From Emcibacter sp. SYSU 3D8 (lineage in GTDB: Bacteria > Pseudomonadota > Alphaproteobacteria > SMXS01), in NCBI RefSeq assembly GCF_039655875.1, contig NZ_JBBYXK010000003.1:496001-560000 (forward strand): a DNA stretch of 64,000 bases, written 5' to 3'. Every line of letters starts with the position of its first letter. Position 1 is the stretch's first letter. The notes below the pieces were generated by a model that was given only the letters and a program-made list of their open reading frames with translations, did no database searches and was not told the origin of the DNA. Made by a program: the position numbers and the translations under genes. This document shows, piece after piece, positions 36,717 to 46,186 of this stretch.

Positions 36717-36750
36717 AAAGGGCGCGTGTTTCGGCACGCGCCCTTTTTCT
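36717..36750 (+). terminator. Rho-independent terminator of the Rieske oxygenase gene
   Basis: A 12-bp stem (AAAGGGCGCGTG/CACGCGCCCTTT) with a TTTCGG loop and a T-run, 18 bp after the stop. Confidence 0.9.
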
Positions 36751-36861
36751 TTGTTGTTGGCCCGGGGCCCACGGCGCGAGGGCGGGTCGCTCATCTTCGA
36801 TGTGCGCGCCGCCGTCTCCGCTGCCGGGACGGACAGACCGAATGACTGTAGGTCAAGGCCG

Positions 36862-37647
36862 CTAGAGCGGTGCCGGGTTGACGCAGGCGGCGTTGTCGAT
36901 GCGCAGCTCGGCGCCGTTGATGAACTTCGATTCATCCGACGCGAGGAACAGCACCGTGTGGCCCACGTCCATCGGTTCGCCAAGGCCCGGGCCGGGTTTA
37001 GGGTCGCCCGCTTGCTCCTGGATCTGTTCGGCCTCGCCGGTGCCCGCGGTCTCCGCGCGAAGGCCCAGCACCAGCGGCGTCACGATCACACCGGGCAGCA
37101 GGCAATTGACGCGGATATTGTAGCGCTCCTGCTGGCAATGGATCGCCGCGGCATTGGTCATCGACCGCACCGCGCCCTTGCAGGCGGCATAGGCGAAGAC
37201 GTCCTTGTAGCCCATGATCGCCGTGGTCGAGGCCATGTTGATGATCGAGCCCGGTCTGCCATTCCGCTTGATCGTCTCGATCCCGTATTTGAGGCCCAGA
37301 TAGGTGCCATCCATGTGGATGCGCTGATGGAGGCGGTAATCCTCCCAGCTGCATGACTCGACGGTGCCGGGCCGGACCATGCCGGCATTGTTGACCACGA
37401 CATTGAGTTCGCCGAAATGATCGAGCGTCTGCGCGATGACCCGCTCCCATTGGTCGCGCTCGGCGACATCGTGCGCGATAAAGATGGCGCTCCCGCCTGC
37501 CTGCTGGACGGTTTCCTCGCCGCCCTGCCGGTTGATGTCCGTGACGACAACCTTTGCGCCCTCACGCGCCAGCGCCAGCGCATCCGCCCGACCCAGACCA
37601 GACCCGCCGCCCGTGACCAGGCACACCTTGTCCTGCACCCTTCCCAT
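36862..37647 (-). CDS. short-chain dehydrogenase/reductase
   Basis: The 261-residue NAD(P)-dependent oxidoreductase has the cofactor motif TGGGSGLGRADA (about 12-20), NNAGMVRPGTVES, the catalytic Ser in IINMASTTAIMG and YxxxK as FAYAACKGAV. An Asp after the second strand (VVTDINRQ) favours NAD. GGGAGGGCGGTCC precedes the ATG at 37647; the longer frame starting MPAHSM is not used. Substrate unknown. Confidence 0.92.
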   Translation of the reverse strand: MGRVQDKVCLVTGGGSGLGRADALALAREGAKVVVTDINRQGGEETVQQAGGSAIFIAHDVAERDQWERVIAQTLDHFGELNVVVNNAGMVRPGTVESCSWEDYRLHQRIHMDGTYLGLKYGIETIKRNGRPGSIINMASTTAIMGYKDVFAYAACKGAVRSMTNAAAIHCQQERYNIRVNCLLPGVIVTPLVLGLRAETAGTGEAEQIQEQAGDPKPGPGLGEPMDVGHTVLFLASDESKFINGAELRIDNAACVNPAPL

Positions 37648-37779
37648 GGACCGCCCTCCCTTTTTTCCCGGATAAAAATTCATGCTATGGGCGGGCACCC
37701 CTTACCTCAATCGGAAAGTCCGGGCCGGCCCCGCGTGAGAAGTGCAGACTGGGCGGCGACAACTCCTTGATCCCATCAC

Positions 37780-37808
37780 CCGGGCCGTCGATTGGCGCAT
37801 GGGCCCGG
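37780..37808 (-). terminator. hairpin after the nucleoside transporter gene
   Basis: CCGGGCC and GGCCCGG form a 7-bp stem with a 15-nt loop, 18 bp after the transporter stop on the minus strand. There is no T-run. Confidence 0.4.
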
Positions 37809-37825
37809 AGCCGACACAACCGGCT

Positions 37826-39064
37826 CTAAACGATCAGTCCTGCGATGGCCGCCGTCATGCAGGTTGCGATAGTGCCGGCGACAATGGACTTCAGACCCAG
37901 GCCGACGATGTCGCTGCGCCGCTCGGGCGCCATGGCGGCCATGCCGCCGATCATGATGCCCAGGCTGCCGAAATTGGCGAAGCCGCACAGCGCATAGGTC
38001 ATGATCAGCTCCGAATGGGGCGACAGCGCGCCGTTGGGCAGCGCCGCCATCTCGGCATAGGCCAGCAATTCGTTGAGGATCACCTTGGTGCCTAGCAGGC
38101 CGCCTGCGGTCTGCGCCTCGGTCCAGGGGATGCCCATCAGCCAGGCCACCGGCGACAGCGCCCAGCCGGCCATGCGCTGCAGGGTCAGCGGTGCGCCGTT
38201 CACATCCGGCAGCAAGCCGATGGCGGCGTTGAGCAGCGTCACCAGCGCCACCAGCACGATCAGCATGGCAATGATGTTGAGCAGCAGGGCGATGCCGTTG
38301 GTGGTGCCACGGGTCAGCGCGTCCATGCTGTTCTCGGCCTCCGACCGGGGGACGACCATCATGGAGTCCTGCGGCCGCGCTGTCGGAGGCACCATCAGCG
38401 CCGCCACCATGATGGCGGCCGGTGCGCTGATTACCGACGCGGTCACCAGATGGCCGGCGGCATCCGACATGATCGGCGCCAGCATGGCGGCATAGAGCAC
38501 CAGCACCGTGCCGGCGATGGTCGCCATGCCGCCGGTCATCACCAGGAACAGGTCGCCCCGGTCCATGCGCGTCAGATAGGGACGGATCAGCAGCGGCGCC
38601 TCGACCATGCCGACGAATATGTTGGCGGCGGTGCTGAGGCCGACCGGTCCGCTGACGCCGAGCGTACGGTTCAGCGCCCAGGCGAAGGCGCTGACGATGG
38701 CCGGCAGCACCCGCCAGTAATAGAGCAGGGCGCTCACCGCGCTCACGACCAGCACCAGCGGCAGCGCATTGAACGCCAGGATGAACGTGCTGCCGGTGCC
38801 GCCCGAGGCGAACGGAGAGGGCCCGCCGCCCAGATAGCCGAATACGAAGCTGGTGCCCGCGGTGGTCGCCTGCTGCAGGGCCTCGACCAGGTGATTGATG
38901 CCCGAGAACACCTGTTTGGATCCCGGCACGCGCAGGAACAGCAGGGCGAGCAGAAACTGCAGGACGAGGGCGCCCAGCACCATCTTGATGCGGAATGCCC
39001 GCCGATCCTCGCTGATAACCCATGCCAGCGCGGTCAGCGCCACGATGCCCAAGATCGCCTGCAC
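37826..39064 (-). CDS. concentrative nucleoside transporter (NupC/CNT family)
   Basis: The 412-residue inner-membrane symporter has the CNT layout: an N-terminal helical part, SGGTGSTFILAFNALPLVLV, the Gate domain, GMVEAPLLIRPYLTRM, TGGMATIAGTVLVLY and the C-terminal GTKVILNELLAY ... CGFANFGSLGIMIGG signature. It imports nucleosides with H+ or Na+. The start is taken as the GTG at 39064 because GAGGGGG lies 6 nt before it; an ATG at 39094 is the alternative. No nucleoside-catabolic gene is adjacent. Confidence 0.93.
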   Translation of the reverse strand: MQAILGIVALTALAWVISEDRRAFRIKMVLGALVLQFLLALLFLRVPGSKQVFSGINHLVEALQQATTAGTSFVFGYLGGGPSPFASGGTGSTFILAFNALPLVLVVSAVSALLYYWRVLPAIVSAFAWALNRTLGVSGPVGLSTAANIFVGMVEAPLLIRPYLTRMDRGDLFLVMTGGMATIAGTVLVLYAAMLAPIMSDAAGHLVTASVISAPAAIMVAALMVPPTARPQDSMMVVPRSEAENSMDALTRGTTNGIALLLNIIAMLIVLVALVTLLNAAIGLLPDVNGAPLTLQRMAGWALSPVAWLMGIPWTEAQTAGGLLGTKVILNELLAYAEMAALPNGALSPHSELIMTYALCGFANFGSLGIMIGGMAAMAPERRSDIVGLGLKSIVAGTIATCMTAAIAGLIV

Positions 39065-39202
39065 GATGTCCCCCTCATTTGCCGGCCTCGCCATATTGGG
39101 AGCGAAGCGGCCCGCGCAGGCAAAGCATTTCTCGCCTGCCGCACTTACTTTGTCATGCGGGTGCGCTATAAATCGTCACGCATGAACCGAGGAAGATACC
39201 GC

Positions 39203-39973
39203 ATGAGCACGACAGGAACCGCCCCCCAGCGACGGATGGATCTCCAGGGCGCGAGCAACTTTCGCGACCTGGGCGGATACGAGGCGGCCGATGGCCGCAA
39301 GGTGAAATGGCGGCACCTGTACCGGTCCAACTCACTGGCGGCGCTGACCGACACGGACCTGGAGCATTTCGGCGGTCTGGGCATCAAGGTGATCTGCGAC
39401 CTGCGCCGCGAGGAGGAAAGCGTCGAGGCGCCGAGCCGGCTGCCCGCGAGCAATGCGCCCACGATCCTGCAACTCCCCATTGGTCCGCAGCGCAAGGATT
39501 CCAAGCTCTATGAATATCTGTGGAGCGGCGAGGCCACCGAGGAGCAGCTGCGCGACGTGATGAAGGGCATCTACCGGGAATTCGCGATCAAGTTCGCCCC
39601 GCAATATGCCGAATTCATGCGCCGGGTCGCCCGTGCCGACCAGTTGCCGCTGCTGTTCCACTGCGCCGCCGGCAAGGACCGCACCGGCTTCGCCGCGGCG
39701 ATCATCCTCGAGGCGCTGGGCGTGTCGCGCGAGACCATCCTCGAGGATTACGCGCTGACCAATGACTATGCCCGGCGCAACCTGATCGACAAATATCCCG
39801 AGCTTAAGTCGCCCGAGCTGTTCCACACCATGATGGCCGCCAACCCGGATTATCTGCTGGCGTCCTACGCGGCGGTGAACGAGGCGTTCGGCAGCTTCGA
39901 CGGCTATCTCACCGAAGGCCTCGGCATGACCGCCCAGGCGAAGGAAGATCTGCGCGCCCTGCTGCTGGAATAG
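39203..39973 (+). CDS. tyrosine-protein phosphatase (PTP-like, Y_phosphatase3 type)
   Basis: The 256-residue protein has the P-loop HCAAGKDRTGFAA (Cys nucleophile, Arg at +6, Lys at +3), as in bacterial dual-specificity or lipid/tyrosine phosphatases of the MptpB type, plus the N-terminal signature LQGASNFRDLGGYEAADG and KVICDLRREEE. CGAGGAAGATACCGC precedes the ATG at 39203. Cytoplasmic or secreted by an unknown route; substrate not predictable (MptpB relatives act on phosphotyrosine and phosphoinositides). Confidence 0.9.
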   Translation: MSTTGTAPQRRMDLQGASNFRDLGGYEAADGRKVKWRHLYRSNSLAALTDTDLEHFGGLGIKVICDLRREEESVEAPSRLPASNAPTILQLPIGPQRKDSKLYEYLWSGEATEEQLRDVMKGIYREFAIKFAPQYAEFMRRVARADQLPLLFHCAAGKDRTGFAAAIILEALGVSRETILEDYALTNDYARRNLIDKYPELKSPELFHTMMAANPDYLLASYAAVNEAFGSFDGYLTEGLGMTAQAKEDLRALLLE

Positions 39974-39999
39974 CGCCGGCGGTTACGGTTCGATTTCGT

Positions 40000-40012
40000 A
40001 AACGGTCCGTTT
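40000..40012 (+). promoter_or_regulatory. short palindrome upstream of the hydrolase gene
   Basis: AAACGGTCCGTTT (6-bp arms around one base), about 100 bp before the YcaC-like gene. It could be a repressor operator; no factor is known. Confidence 0.25.
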
Positions 40013-40112
40013 CAACCTTTTCTATTTTTAACGCGTTCGCGAGGTAGCATTGTAGGTCCTGCCGCGACGGGAAACCGATGGCCGCGGCGCTGATCCGAGG
40101 AGGGGAATTTCC

Positions 40113-40793
40113 ATGTCGACATCTTCAACTACATCTTCGAGCGTGCTGGCCACGGGCGGCGGTCAGGCGCTGATCGACGTATCCGACACGGTCATACTGC
40201 TGCTCGATCACCAGTCGGGGCTGTTCCAGACGGTCAAGGACATCAGTGTCGCCGAGCTTCGGACGAACGTGGTCATGCTGGCCCGGCTCGCGTCGCTGCT
40301 GAAGATACCCGTCATCACGACGGCATCCGAGCCGGGCGGCCCGAACGGACCGCTGATGCCGGAAATCCATGAGCATGCGCCGCATGCGACTTACGTGCCG
40401 CGTACCGGCGAGGTCAACGCCTGGGACAACGAAAATTTTGTGAGGACGGTGCGCGACACCGGCCGCAAAACGCTGGTCATGGCCGGCGTATGGACCAGTG
40501 TCTGCGTGATGTTTCCGGCGCTCGACGCCCTGGCGGCAGGGTTCAAGGTGTACGCCGTGATCGATGCATCGGGTGACCCGAGCGAGATGACGTCGCGGAC
40601 GACGCTGGCGCGCTTCACCCAGGCCGGCGTGATTCCGACCTCGACGAACGCAGTCCTGTCGGAGACCCACCGCACCTGGCGCCGCCCCGAAGCCGCCGAA
40701 CTGGCCAAGCTCTATGCTCTCGTGGCGCCGAACTACGCCGCCGTGATGGAGAGCTACCAGAAGGCCCAGGATGTCGTCACCCAATCCAAGTGA
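40113..40793 (+). CDS. isochorismatase-family hydrolase (YcaC-like)
   Basis: The 226-residue cytoplasmic protein has the cysteine-hydrolase fold: catalytic Asp in VILLLDHQSGLF, Cys in MAGVWTSVCVMFPALDAL, and VINAWDN-type loop (EVNAWDNENFV) shared with E. coli YcaC. The usual catalytic Lys position appears to read Arg (VPRTGE), as I recall for YcaC relatives. AGGAGGGG precedes the ATG. The following amidohydrolase starts 7 bp after its stop, so they share an mRNA. Substrate unknown. Confidence 0.88.
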   Translation: MSTSSTTSSSVLATGGGQALIDVSDTVILLLDHQSGLFQTVKDISVAELRTNVVMLARLASLLKIPVITTASEPGGPNGPLMPEIHEHAPHATYVPRTGEVNAWDNENFVRTVRDTGRKTLVMAGVWTSVCVMFPALDALAAGFKVYAVIDASGDPSEMTSRTTLARFTQAGVIPTSTNAVLSETHRTWRRPEAAELAKLYALVAPNYAAVMESYQKAQDVVTQSK

Positions 40794-40800
40794 AGGCAAC

Positions 40801-42753
40801 ATGGCACAGATCACCCGCCGATATGCCATCGCCGGCGCTTCGGCACTCGGCGTGGCTGCCGCGCTCGGCCCGGCCTTCGCTAACCGAGGAACCAGGATCA
40901 TGCCAGACCGCGACCTCATCCTGATCAACGGCAAGGTCACGACGCTCGACAGTGCCAGACCCGCCGCCGATTCGCTCGCCATCCGTGACGGCCGCTTCCT
41001 CGCGGTGGGAACCGAGAAGGAGGTGCGCCAGGCCGCCGCTCCAGACGCCCAGGTCATCGACCTGGGCGGCCGGCGGGTCATTCCCGGGCTGATCGACAGC
41101 CACATGCACATCATCCGCGGCGGGCTCAACTACAACATGGAGCTGCGCTGGGACGGCGTGCCGTCGCTGGCGGACGCGATGGCCATGCTGAAGAAGCAGG
41201 CGCAGGTGACGCCGCCGCCGCAATGGGTGCGCGTGGTGGGCGGCTTCACCGAGCACCAGTTCGCCGAGAAGCGCTTGCCGACCCTCGACGAGATCAACGC
41301 CGCCGCGCCGGAAACCCCGGTGTTCATCCTGCATCTCTACGACCGGGCGCTGCTCAACCGCGCCGCCCTGCGCGCCGTCGGCTACACGAAGGACACGCCC
41401 AATCCGCCGGGTGGCGAGATCGTCCGCGACGCCGCGGGCGAGCCCACGGGGCTGCTGCTCGCCCAGCCCAACGCGATGATCCTCTATTCGACCCTGGCGA
41501 AGGGTCCCAAGCTGCCGCCCGAATACCAGCTGAACTCCACCCGGCACTTCATGCGCGAGCTGAATTCGCTGGGCGTGACGGGCGTGATCGACGCGGGCGG
41601 CGGCTTCCAGAACTATCCCGAGGACTATCAGATCATCGAGACGCTGCACGACGACGGCCAGCTGACGGTGCGGATCGCCTACAACCTGTTCACCCAGAAG
41701 CCGAATCAGGAGCTGACCGACTTCGCCGGCTGGGCGGAGATGGCGACACCGGGGCAGGGCGACGACACCTACCGGCTGAACGGCGCCGGCGAGATGCTGG
41801 TCTACAGCGCGGCCGATTTCGAGGACTTCCGGGTCGAGCGGCCCGAGATGCCGCCGAATATGGAAGGCGACCTCGAGGCGGTGGTGCGCCTGCTGGCCGA
41901 GAAGCGCTGGCCATGGCGGCTGCACGCCACCTACAACCAGACCATCAGCCGCGCCCTCGACGTGTTCGAGACCGTGAACCGGGACATCCCGTTCGACGGC
42001 CTGCACTGGTTCTTCGATCATTGCGAGACCATCGACCAGCGCAACATCGAGCGGATCGCCGCGCTGGGCGGCGGCATCGCCGTGCAGCACCGCATGGCCT
42101 ATCAGGGCGAGTATTTCGTCGAGCGCTACGGCGCCAGGGCGGCCGAGGCGACGCCGCCCATCCGGCGCATGCTGGACGCGGGCGTGCCGGTCGGCGCGGG
42201 CACCGACGCGACCCGGGTCGCCAGCTACAATCCGTGGGTGTCGCTGTCCTGGCTGGTGACGGGAAAGACCGTCGGCGGCCTGGGGCTCTATCCCGCGGCC
42301 AACCGGCTGGACCGGGAGGAGGCGCTGCGGCTGTGGACCGACGCCAACACCTGGTTCTCGGGCGAGGCCGGCAAGAAGGGCCGGATCGAGGCTGGCCAGC
42401 TTGCCGACCTGGCCGTGCTGAGCGGCGACTATTTCAGTGTTCCCGAGGCCGAGATCGTCCACCTGCGCTCGGTGCTCACCCTGCTGGGCGGCAGGCTGGT
42501 GCATGGCGAGGGCGATTATGGCCCGCTCGCGCCGCCGCTGCCGCCGCCGGCGCCGGACTGGTCGCCGGTCAGGACTTTTGGCGGCTATCACCGCGACGCC
42601 GGTCATGCCCATGCCATGGCGGCCGCCTGCGGCTGCGCCAGCGCCTGCGCCGTACACGGGCACGATCACGCGGCGTCGCTGGGCGCGCGCCTTCCGGTGG
42701 CCGACGACCGCGGCTTCTGGGGCGCCCTCGGCTGCGGCTGCTGGGCGGTGTGA
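40801..42753 (+). CDS. Tat-exported YtcJ-like amidohydrolase with His/Cys-rich tail
   Basis: The 650-residue protein carries a twin-arginine signal (TRRYAIAGASALGVAAA, 5-21) and an amidohydrolase domain of the YtcJ/ExoA group: IDSHMHIIRGG (His101, His103), HLYDRALLNRAALRAVG, GVTGVIDAGGGFQN, FDHCETIDQRNIERI and VGAGTDATRVASYNPW. It should hydrolyse an amide or ester in the periplasm with one or two metal ions. The last 54 residues hold six His and five Cys (HAHAM, CGCASAC, HGHDH, GCGCW), a likely extra metal-binding tail. The stop lies 1 bp before the MFS start. Confidence 0.88.
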   Translation: MAQITRRYAIAGASALGVAAALGPAFANRGTRIMPDRDLILINGKVTTLDSARPAADSLAIRDGRFLAVGTEKEVRQAAAPDAQVIDLGGRRVIPGLIDSHMHIIRGGLNYNMELRWDGVPSLADAMAMLKKQAQVTPPPQWVRVVGGFTEHQFAEKRLPTLDEINAAAPETPVFILHLYDRALLNRAALRAVGYTKDTPNPPGGEIVRDAAGEPTGLLLAQPNAMILYSTLAKGPKLPPEYQLNSTRHFMRELNSLGVTGVIDAGGGFQNYPEDYQIIETLHDDGQLTVRIAYNLFTQKPNQELTDFAGWAEMATPGQGDDTYRLNGAGEMLVYSAADFEDFRVERPEMPPNMEGDLEAVVRLLAEKRWPWRLHATYNQTISRALDVFETVNRDIPFDGLHWFFDHCETIDQRNIERIAALGGGIAVQHRMAYQGEYFVERYGARAAEATPPIRRMLDAGVPVGAGTDATRVASYNPWVSLSWLVTGKTVGGLGLYPAANRLDREEALRLWTDANTWFSGEAGKKGRIEAGQLADLAVLSGDYFSVPEAEIVHLRSVLTLLGGRLVHGEGDYGPLAPPLPPPAPDWSPVRTFGGYHRDAGHAHAMAAACGCASACAVHGHDHAASLGARLPVADDRGFWGALGCGCWAV

Positions 42754-42754
42754 G

Positions 42755-44335
42755 GTGACGGCGGGCGAGCCCGGCCCCCTTCGCCTGCCGGTCTTCCGGG
42801 CGCTGTGGATCGCCACCATCGTCTCCAATGTGGGGACGTGGATGCATGACGTGGGCGCCGCGTGGCTGATGACCTCTCTGTCGGCCAATCCGCTGATGGT
42901 GGCGCTGGTGCAGGCGGCGACGACGCTGCCGATGTTCCTGTTCGCGCTGCCCGGTGGCGCGCTCGCCGACATCGTCGACCGCCGCAAACTGTTGCTGGCG
43001 GCCCAGGTCTGGAGCCTGCTGTCGGCCGGGGCGCTGGCGGCGCTGACGCTGGCGGGACTGACCGATGCCCTCGTGCTGCTGCTTCTGACCTTCTCGCTGG
43101 CGACGGCGGCCGCGCTCAACGCGCCGGCGTTTCAGTCCATCGTGCCCGAGCTGGTGCCGAAAACCGTGCTTCCCGATGCGGTCGCGCTCAACAGCCTGGG
43201 CGTCAACATCTCGCGCGCCATCGGCCCGGCGCTGGGCGGCCTGATCGTCGCCGCGTCGGGTCCGGCCGCCGTCTTCCTGCTCAATGCCGTCTCCGTCCTC
43301 GGCGTGATGGTGGTGCTCTATCGCTGGCGCCGGCCGCCGGCCGCGTCACACCTGCCGCCCGAGCACTTCCTGGGCGCGCTCAGGGCGGGGGCGCGCTATG
43401 TGCGCCAGTCGCCGGAGCTGCGCGTGGTGCTGGTGCGCAGCATCGCGTTCTTCCTGTTCGCCAGCGCCACCTGGGCGCTATTGCCGGTGATCGCACGCCG
43501 CGACATGGGGCTGGGCGCGGCGGAATATGGCGGCCTGCTCGGCTTCATGGGCGGCGGCGCGGTGGCCGGCGCCCTGCTCCTGCCCAGGCTGCGCGGCCGC
43601 GTCTCCTCGAACGCCTTGACCGTCGCGGCCACCATCGGCTTCGCTTGTGTCGCCCTGGCCCTGTCGATGGTGTCCAGCTATTGGGCCGCCTGCGCGGTCA
43701 TGGCTGTCGCGGGCATGTCGTGGATCGCCATGCTGTCGGCGCTCAACGTCGCGGCGCAGATGTCGGCGCCGGGCTGGGTGAAGGCGCGGGCGCTCGCCGT
43801 CTACATGGTGGTGTTCCAGGGCGCCATGACCGCCGGCAGCACGCTCTGGGGCGTGCTCGCGGCGCAGACCGATGTCCGCACGGCGTTGATGGTCGCGGCG
43901 GCCGGCCAGCTCGTGGCTGTCGCCGTGGCGTTCATCCGGCCGCTCGGCGGCGATTCCCGGCTTGATCTGGCGGCTTCCATGCATTGGCCGGCCCCGCAGG
44001 TCGACGGCGAGGTCGCGCTCGACCGGGGGCCGGTGATGGTGACAGTGGAATACCGGGTCGATCCGGCGCGCGTGGCCGAGTTCGCCCATGCCATGGACAG
44101 CCTGCACCGCGTCCGCCGGCGGGACGGGGCGATCTCCTGGAACCTCTACGAGGATCCGTCGCAACCCGGCCTGATGGTCGAGACCTTCGTGCTGGAAAGC
44201 TGGCTCGAGCACCTGCGCCAGCACGAGCGGGTCACCCACACCGACCACGCGCTGCAGGACGACATCGCCCGGTTCCATCTGGGACCGGACAAGCCGGTGG
44301 TCCGCCATCTGATCGCCCCGGCCCGCTCGCCATGA
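42755..44335 (+). CDS. MFS exporter with C-terminal ABM-like domain
   Basis: The 526-residue inner-membrane transporter resembles the MFS_3 (EntS-like) group: VFRALWIATIVSNVGTWMHD at the start, LPGGALADIVDRRKLLLAAQ (loop motif) and about 12 helices to residue 405. Residues about 428-526 form a soluble tail (VMVTVEYRVDPARVAEFAHA, WNLYEDPSQPG, MVETFVLESWLEHLRQHERV) like the antibiotic-biosynthesis-monooxygenase domain often fused to this group. The GTG start lies 1 bp after the amidohydrolase stop. It may export the product of that enzyme. Substrate unknown. Confidence 0.88.
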   Translation: MTAGEPGPLRLPVFRALWIATIVSNVGTWMHDVGAAWLMTSLSANPLMVALVQAATTLPMFLFALPGGALADIVDRRKLLLAAQVWSLLSAGALAALTLAGLTDALVLLLLTFSLATAAALNAPAFQSIVPELVPKTVLPDAVALNSLGVNISRAIGPALGGLIVAASGPAAVFLLNAVSVLGVMVVLYRWRRPPAASHLPPEHFLGALRAGARYVRQSPELRVVLVRSIAFFLFASATWALLPVIARRDMGLGAAEYGGLLGFMGGGAVAGALLLPRLRGRVSSNALTVAATIGFACVALALSMVSSYWAACAVMAVAGMSWIAMLSALNVAAQMSAPGWVKARALAVYMVVFQGAMTAGSTLWGVLAAQTDVRTALMVAAAGQLVAVAVAFIRPLGGDSRLDLAASMHWPAPQVDGEVALDRGPVMVTVEYRVDPARVAEFAHAMDSLHRVRRRDGAISWNLYEDPSQPGLMVETFVLESWLEHLRQHERVTHTDHALQDDIARFHLGPDKPVVRHLIAPARSP

Positions 44336-44365
44336 AAAAGGCCCCCGCGTCGCTGCGGGGGCCTT
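44335..44365 (-). terminator. Rho-independent terminator of the pirin gene
   Basis: An 11-bp stem (AAGGCCCCCGC/GCGGGGGCCTT), 6-nt loop; read on the minus strand it is followed by five T. It also serves as a plus-strand hairpin directly at the MFS stop. Confidence 0.85.
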
Positions 44366-44371
44366 CCATGG

Positions 44372-45082
44372 CTACGGCGTGTAGCCGGTGTCGACCAGTA
44401 CCAGCTCGCTGTCCTCCAGCGCGGTGACGCGGAGCACGTCGACCTCGCTGATCGCCGCGCCGTCGCGGGTGTTCACCCGCACGCCGTTGACCTCGACCGA
44501 GCCGACGGCCGGCACCAGGTAGCCGTAGCGGTCGCCGCCCAGCCGATACTCGATCGTCTCGCCAGCCTTCAACGTGGCGCCGGCGACGCGGGCGTCGGTG
44601 CGGATCGGCAGCGCGTCCTCATCGCCGTCGATGCCGCTGGCGAGGGTCACGAACCGGCCGGAGCGGTCACCCTTGGGGAAGGGCCTGGCGCCCCAGGACG
44701 GCGCCTTCCGGTCCGGCTCGCTGGGGATGATCCAGATCTGGAACAGCGTCGTCTCCTCGTCCTCCATGTTGTATTCGGAGTGCGAGACGCCGGTGCCCGC
44801 CGACATCACCTGGACATCGCCCGCCTCGGTGCGGCCTTCATTGCCCAGGCTGTCCTTGTGGGTGATGGCGCCCTTGCGGACATAGGTGATGATTTCCATG
44901 TCGGCGTGCGGGTGCGGCGGAAAGCCGCTGTGCGGGGCGATGGTGTCGTCGTTCCACACCCGCAGATTGCCCCAGTGCATCCGCTCCGCGTCGCGGTAGC
45001 CGGCAAACGAGAAATGATGCTTGGCGTCGAGCCACCCATGGTCGGCGCCGCCGAGGCTGGTAAAGGGACGAAGCTCGATCAT
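44372..45082 (-). CDS. pirin family protein (YhhW-like)
   Basis: The 236-residue bicupin has the metal site of pirins in the N-terminal domain: GFPPHPHADMEIITYV and GTGVSHSEYN, plus the family opening ELRPFTSLGGADHGWLD. E. coli YhhW and human pirin have quercetin 2,3-dioxygenase activity in vitro. AGGAG precedes the ATG. It is divergent from a LysR gene, 123 bp apart, so that regulator likely controls it. Confidence 0.92.
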   Translation of the reverse strand: MIELRPFTSLGGADHGWLDAKHHFSFAGYRDAERMHWGNLRVWNDDTIAPHSGFPPHPHADMEIITYVRKGAITHKDSLGNEGRTEAGDVQVMSAGTGVSHSEYNMEDEETTLFQIWIIPSEPDRKAPSWGARPFPKGDRSGRFVTLASGIDGDEDALPIRTDARVAGATLKAGETIEYRLGGDRYGYLVPAVGSVEVNGVRVNTRDGAAISEVDVLRVTALEDSELVLVDTGYTP

Positions 45083-45205
45083 CTGAATTCTCCTGATCTT
45101 GTGTGTCATGTCCTGCCGCGTCGCGGCCTTGCATGGACACAAGATGGGTGCTTTCATTCGTTGACGAAATACACATGATCGAAACTCTTTGTTTCAGGAA
45201 TCGTC

Positions 45206-46138
45206 ATGCTGCCTGACTTTGAAGCCTGGGCCATTTTCGCCACGGTCGCCGAACGGGGATCGTTCTCGGCGGCGGCTGCCGATCTGGGCCTGTCCAAGGC
45301 CACGGTGTCCAAGGCGGTAAGCCGGCTGGAGCTGCGCCTCGGCGCGCCGCTGCTGCACCGCACCTCGCGCAAGCTGGCGCTGACCGACACGGGCCGGCTG
45401 GCCCTCGAGCGGGCGGCGCGTATCCGGGCGGAAGGCGAGACGCTCGAGTTGGAGGCGACCGAGACGGCCGCCATGCCGCGCGGCACCGTCCGGCTGGCCG
45501 CGCCCATGTCGTTCGGTATCGAGCATCTTGGCGAGGCGCTGCCCGACTTTCTGGCGCTGTATCCGGATGTCGCCGTCGACCTGCATCTGAGCGACTACGC
45601 CATCGATCTGGTGGGGCAGGGCATCGACGTGGCGCTGCGCATCGGCGCGCTGGCCGATTCGTCGCTGCGCGCCCGCCGGCTGTGTGCGGTGCGCCGGCCA
45701 CTGGTCGCCTCGCCGGCCTATTGGGCGCGGCATGGCACGCCACGGCATCCGCGCGACCTGGAGCAGCACAGGGCCATCATCTATTCGCACCTTGCCTCCC
45801 CCAGCCATTGGACCTTCCAGCACCCGCTGGAGGGCGACGTGGCCGTGAAGGTCACCGGCCAGTTCGCGACCAACAATGGCGATGTGGCGGTGCCGGCGCT
45901 GCTCGCCGGCGTCGGCATGGCGTTGCAGCCTGAGTTCCTGATCTGGCGCGAGCTGCGGGACGGCCGGCTGGAGGAGGCGCTGCCCGGCTGGTCCGTTCCG
46001 TCCATCGCGCTGCACATCGTCACCCCGCCGGGCACCCTGCGCCCGGCGCGGGTGACCGCGCTGATCGACTTCCTTGCCGCACGGTTCGTGAAGGCAACAT
46101 GGGCGCATGCCATGGACGGCAAGACCGGAGGCCGCTAG
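45206..46138 (+). CDS. LysR-family transcriptional regulator
   Basis: The 310-residue protein has the LysR helix-turn-helix ([40 protein letters not shown]) and a type 2 periplasmic-binding-like effector domain (about 90-295) of the CrgA/YafC-like subgroup. The divergent pirin gene is the obvious target by the usual LysR arrangement. Candidate binding sequences lie in the 45083-45205 gap; I see an ATTCGTTGACGAAAT-like imperfect palindrome near 45157. Confidence 0.92.
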   Translation: MLPDFEAWAIFATVAERGSFSAAAADLGLSKATVSKAVSRLELRLGAPLLHRTSRKLALTDTGRLALERAARIRAEGETLELEATETAAMPRGTVRLAAPMSFGIEHLGEALPDFLALYPDVAVDLHLSDYAIDLVGQGIDVALRIGALADSSLRARRLCAVRRPLVASPAYWARHGTPRHPRDLEQHRAIIYSHLASPSHWTFQHPLEGDVAVKVTGQFATNNGDVAVPALLAGVGMALQPEFLIWRELRDGRLEEALPGWSVPSIALHIVTPPGTLRPARVTALIDFLAARFVKATWAHAMDGKTGGR

Positions 46139-46186
46139 TCTGCGCCAGGGGATACTTTCCGGTAACATCGGGGCGAGGAGACACGC

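Noticed and set aside
40777-43119. A 780-residue minus-strand open frame
   Set aside because: Antisense to the amidohydrolase and MFS genes, both of which have clear family motifs.
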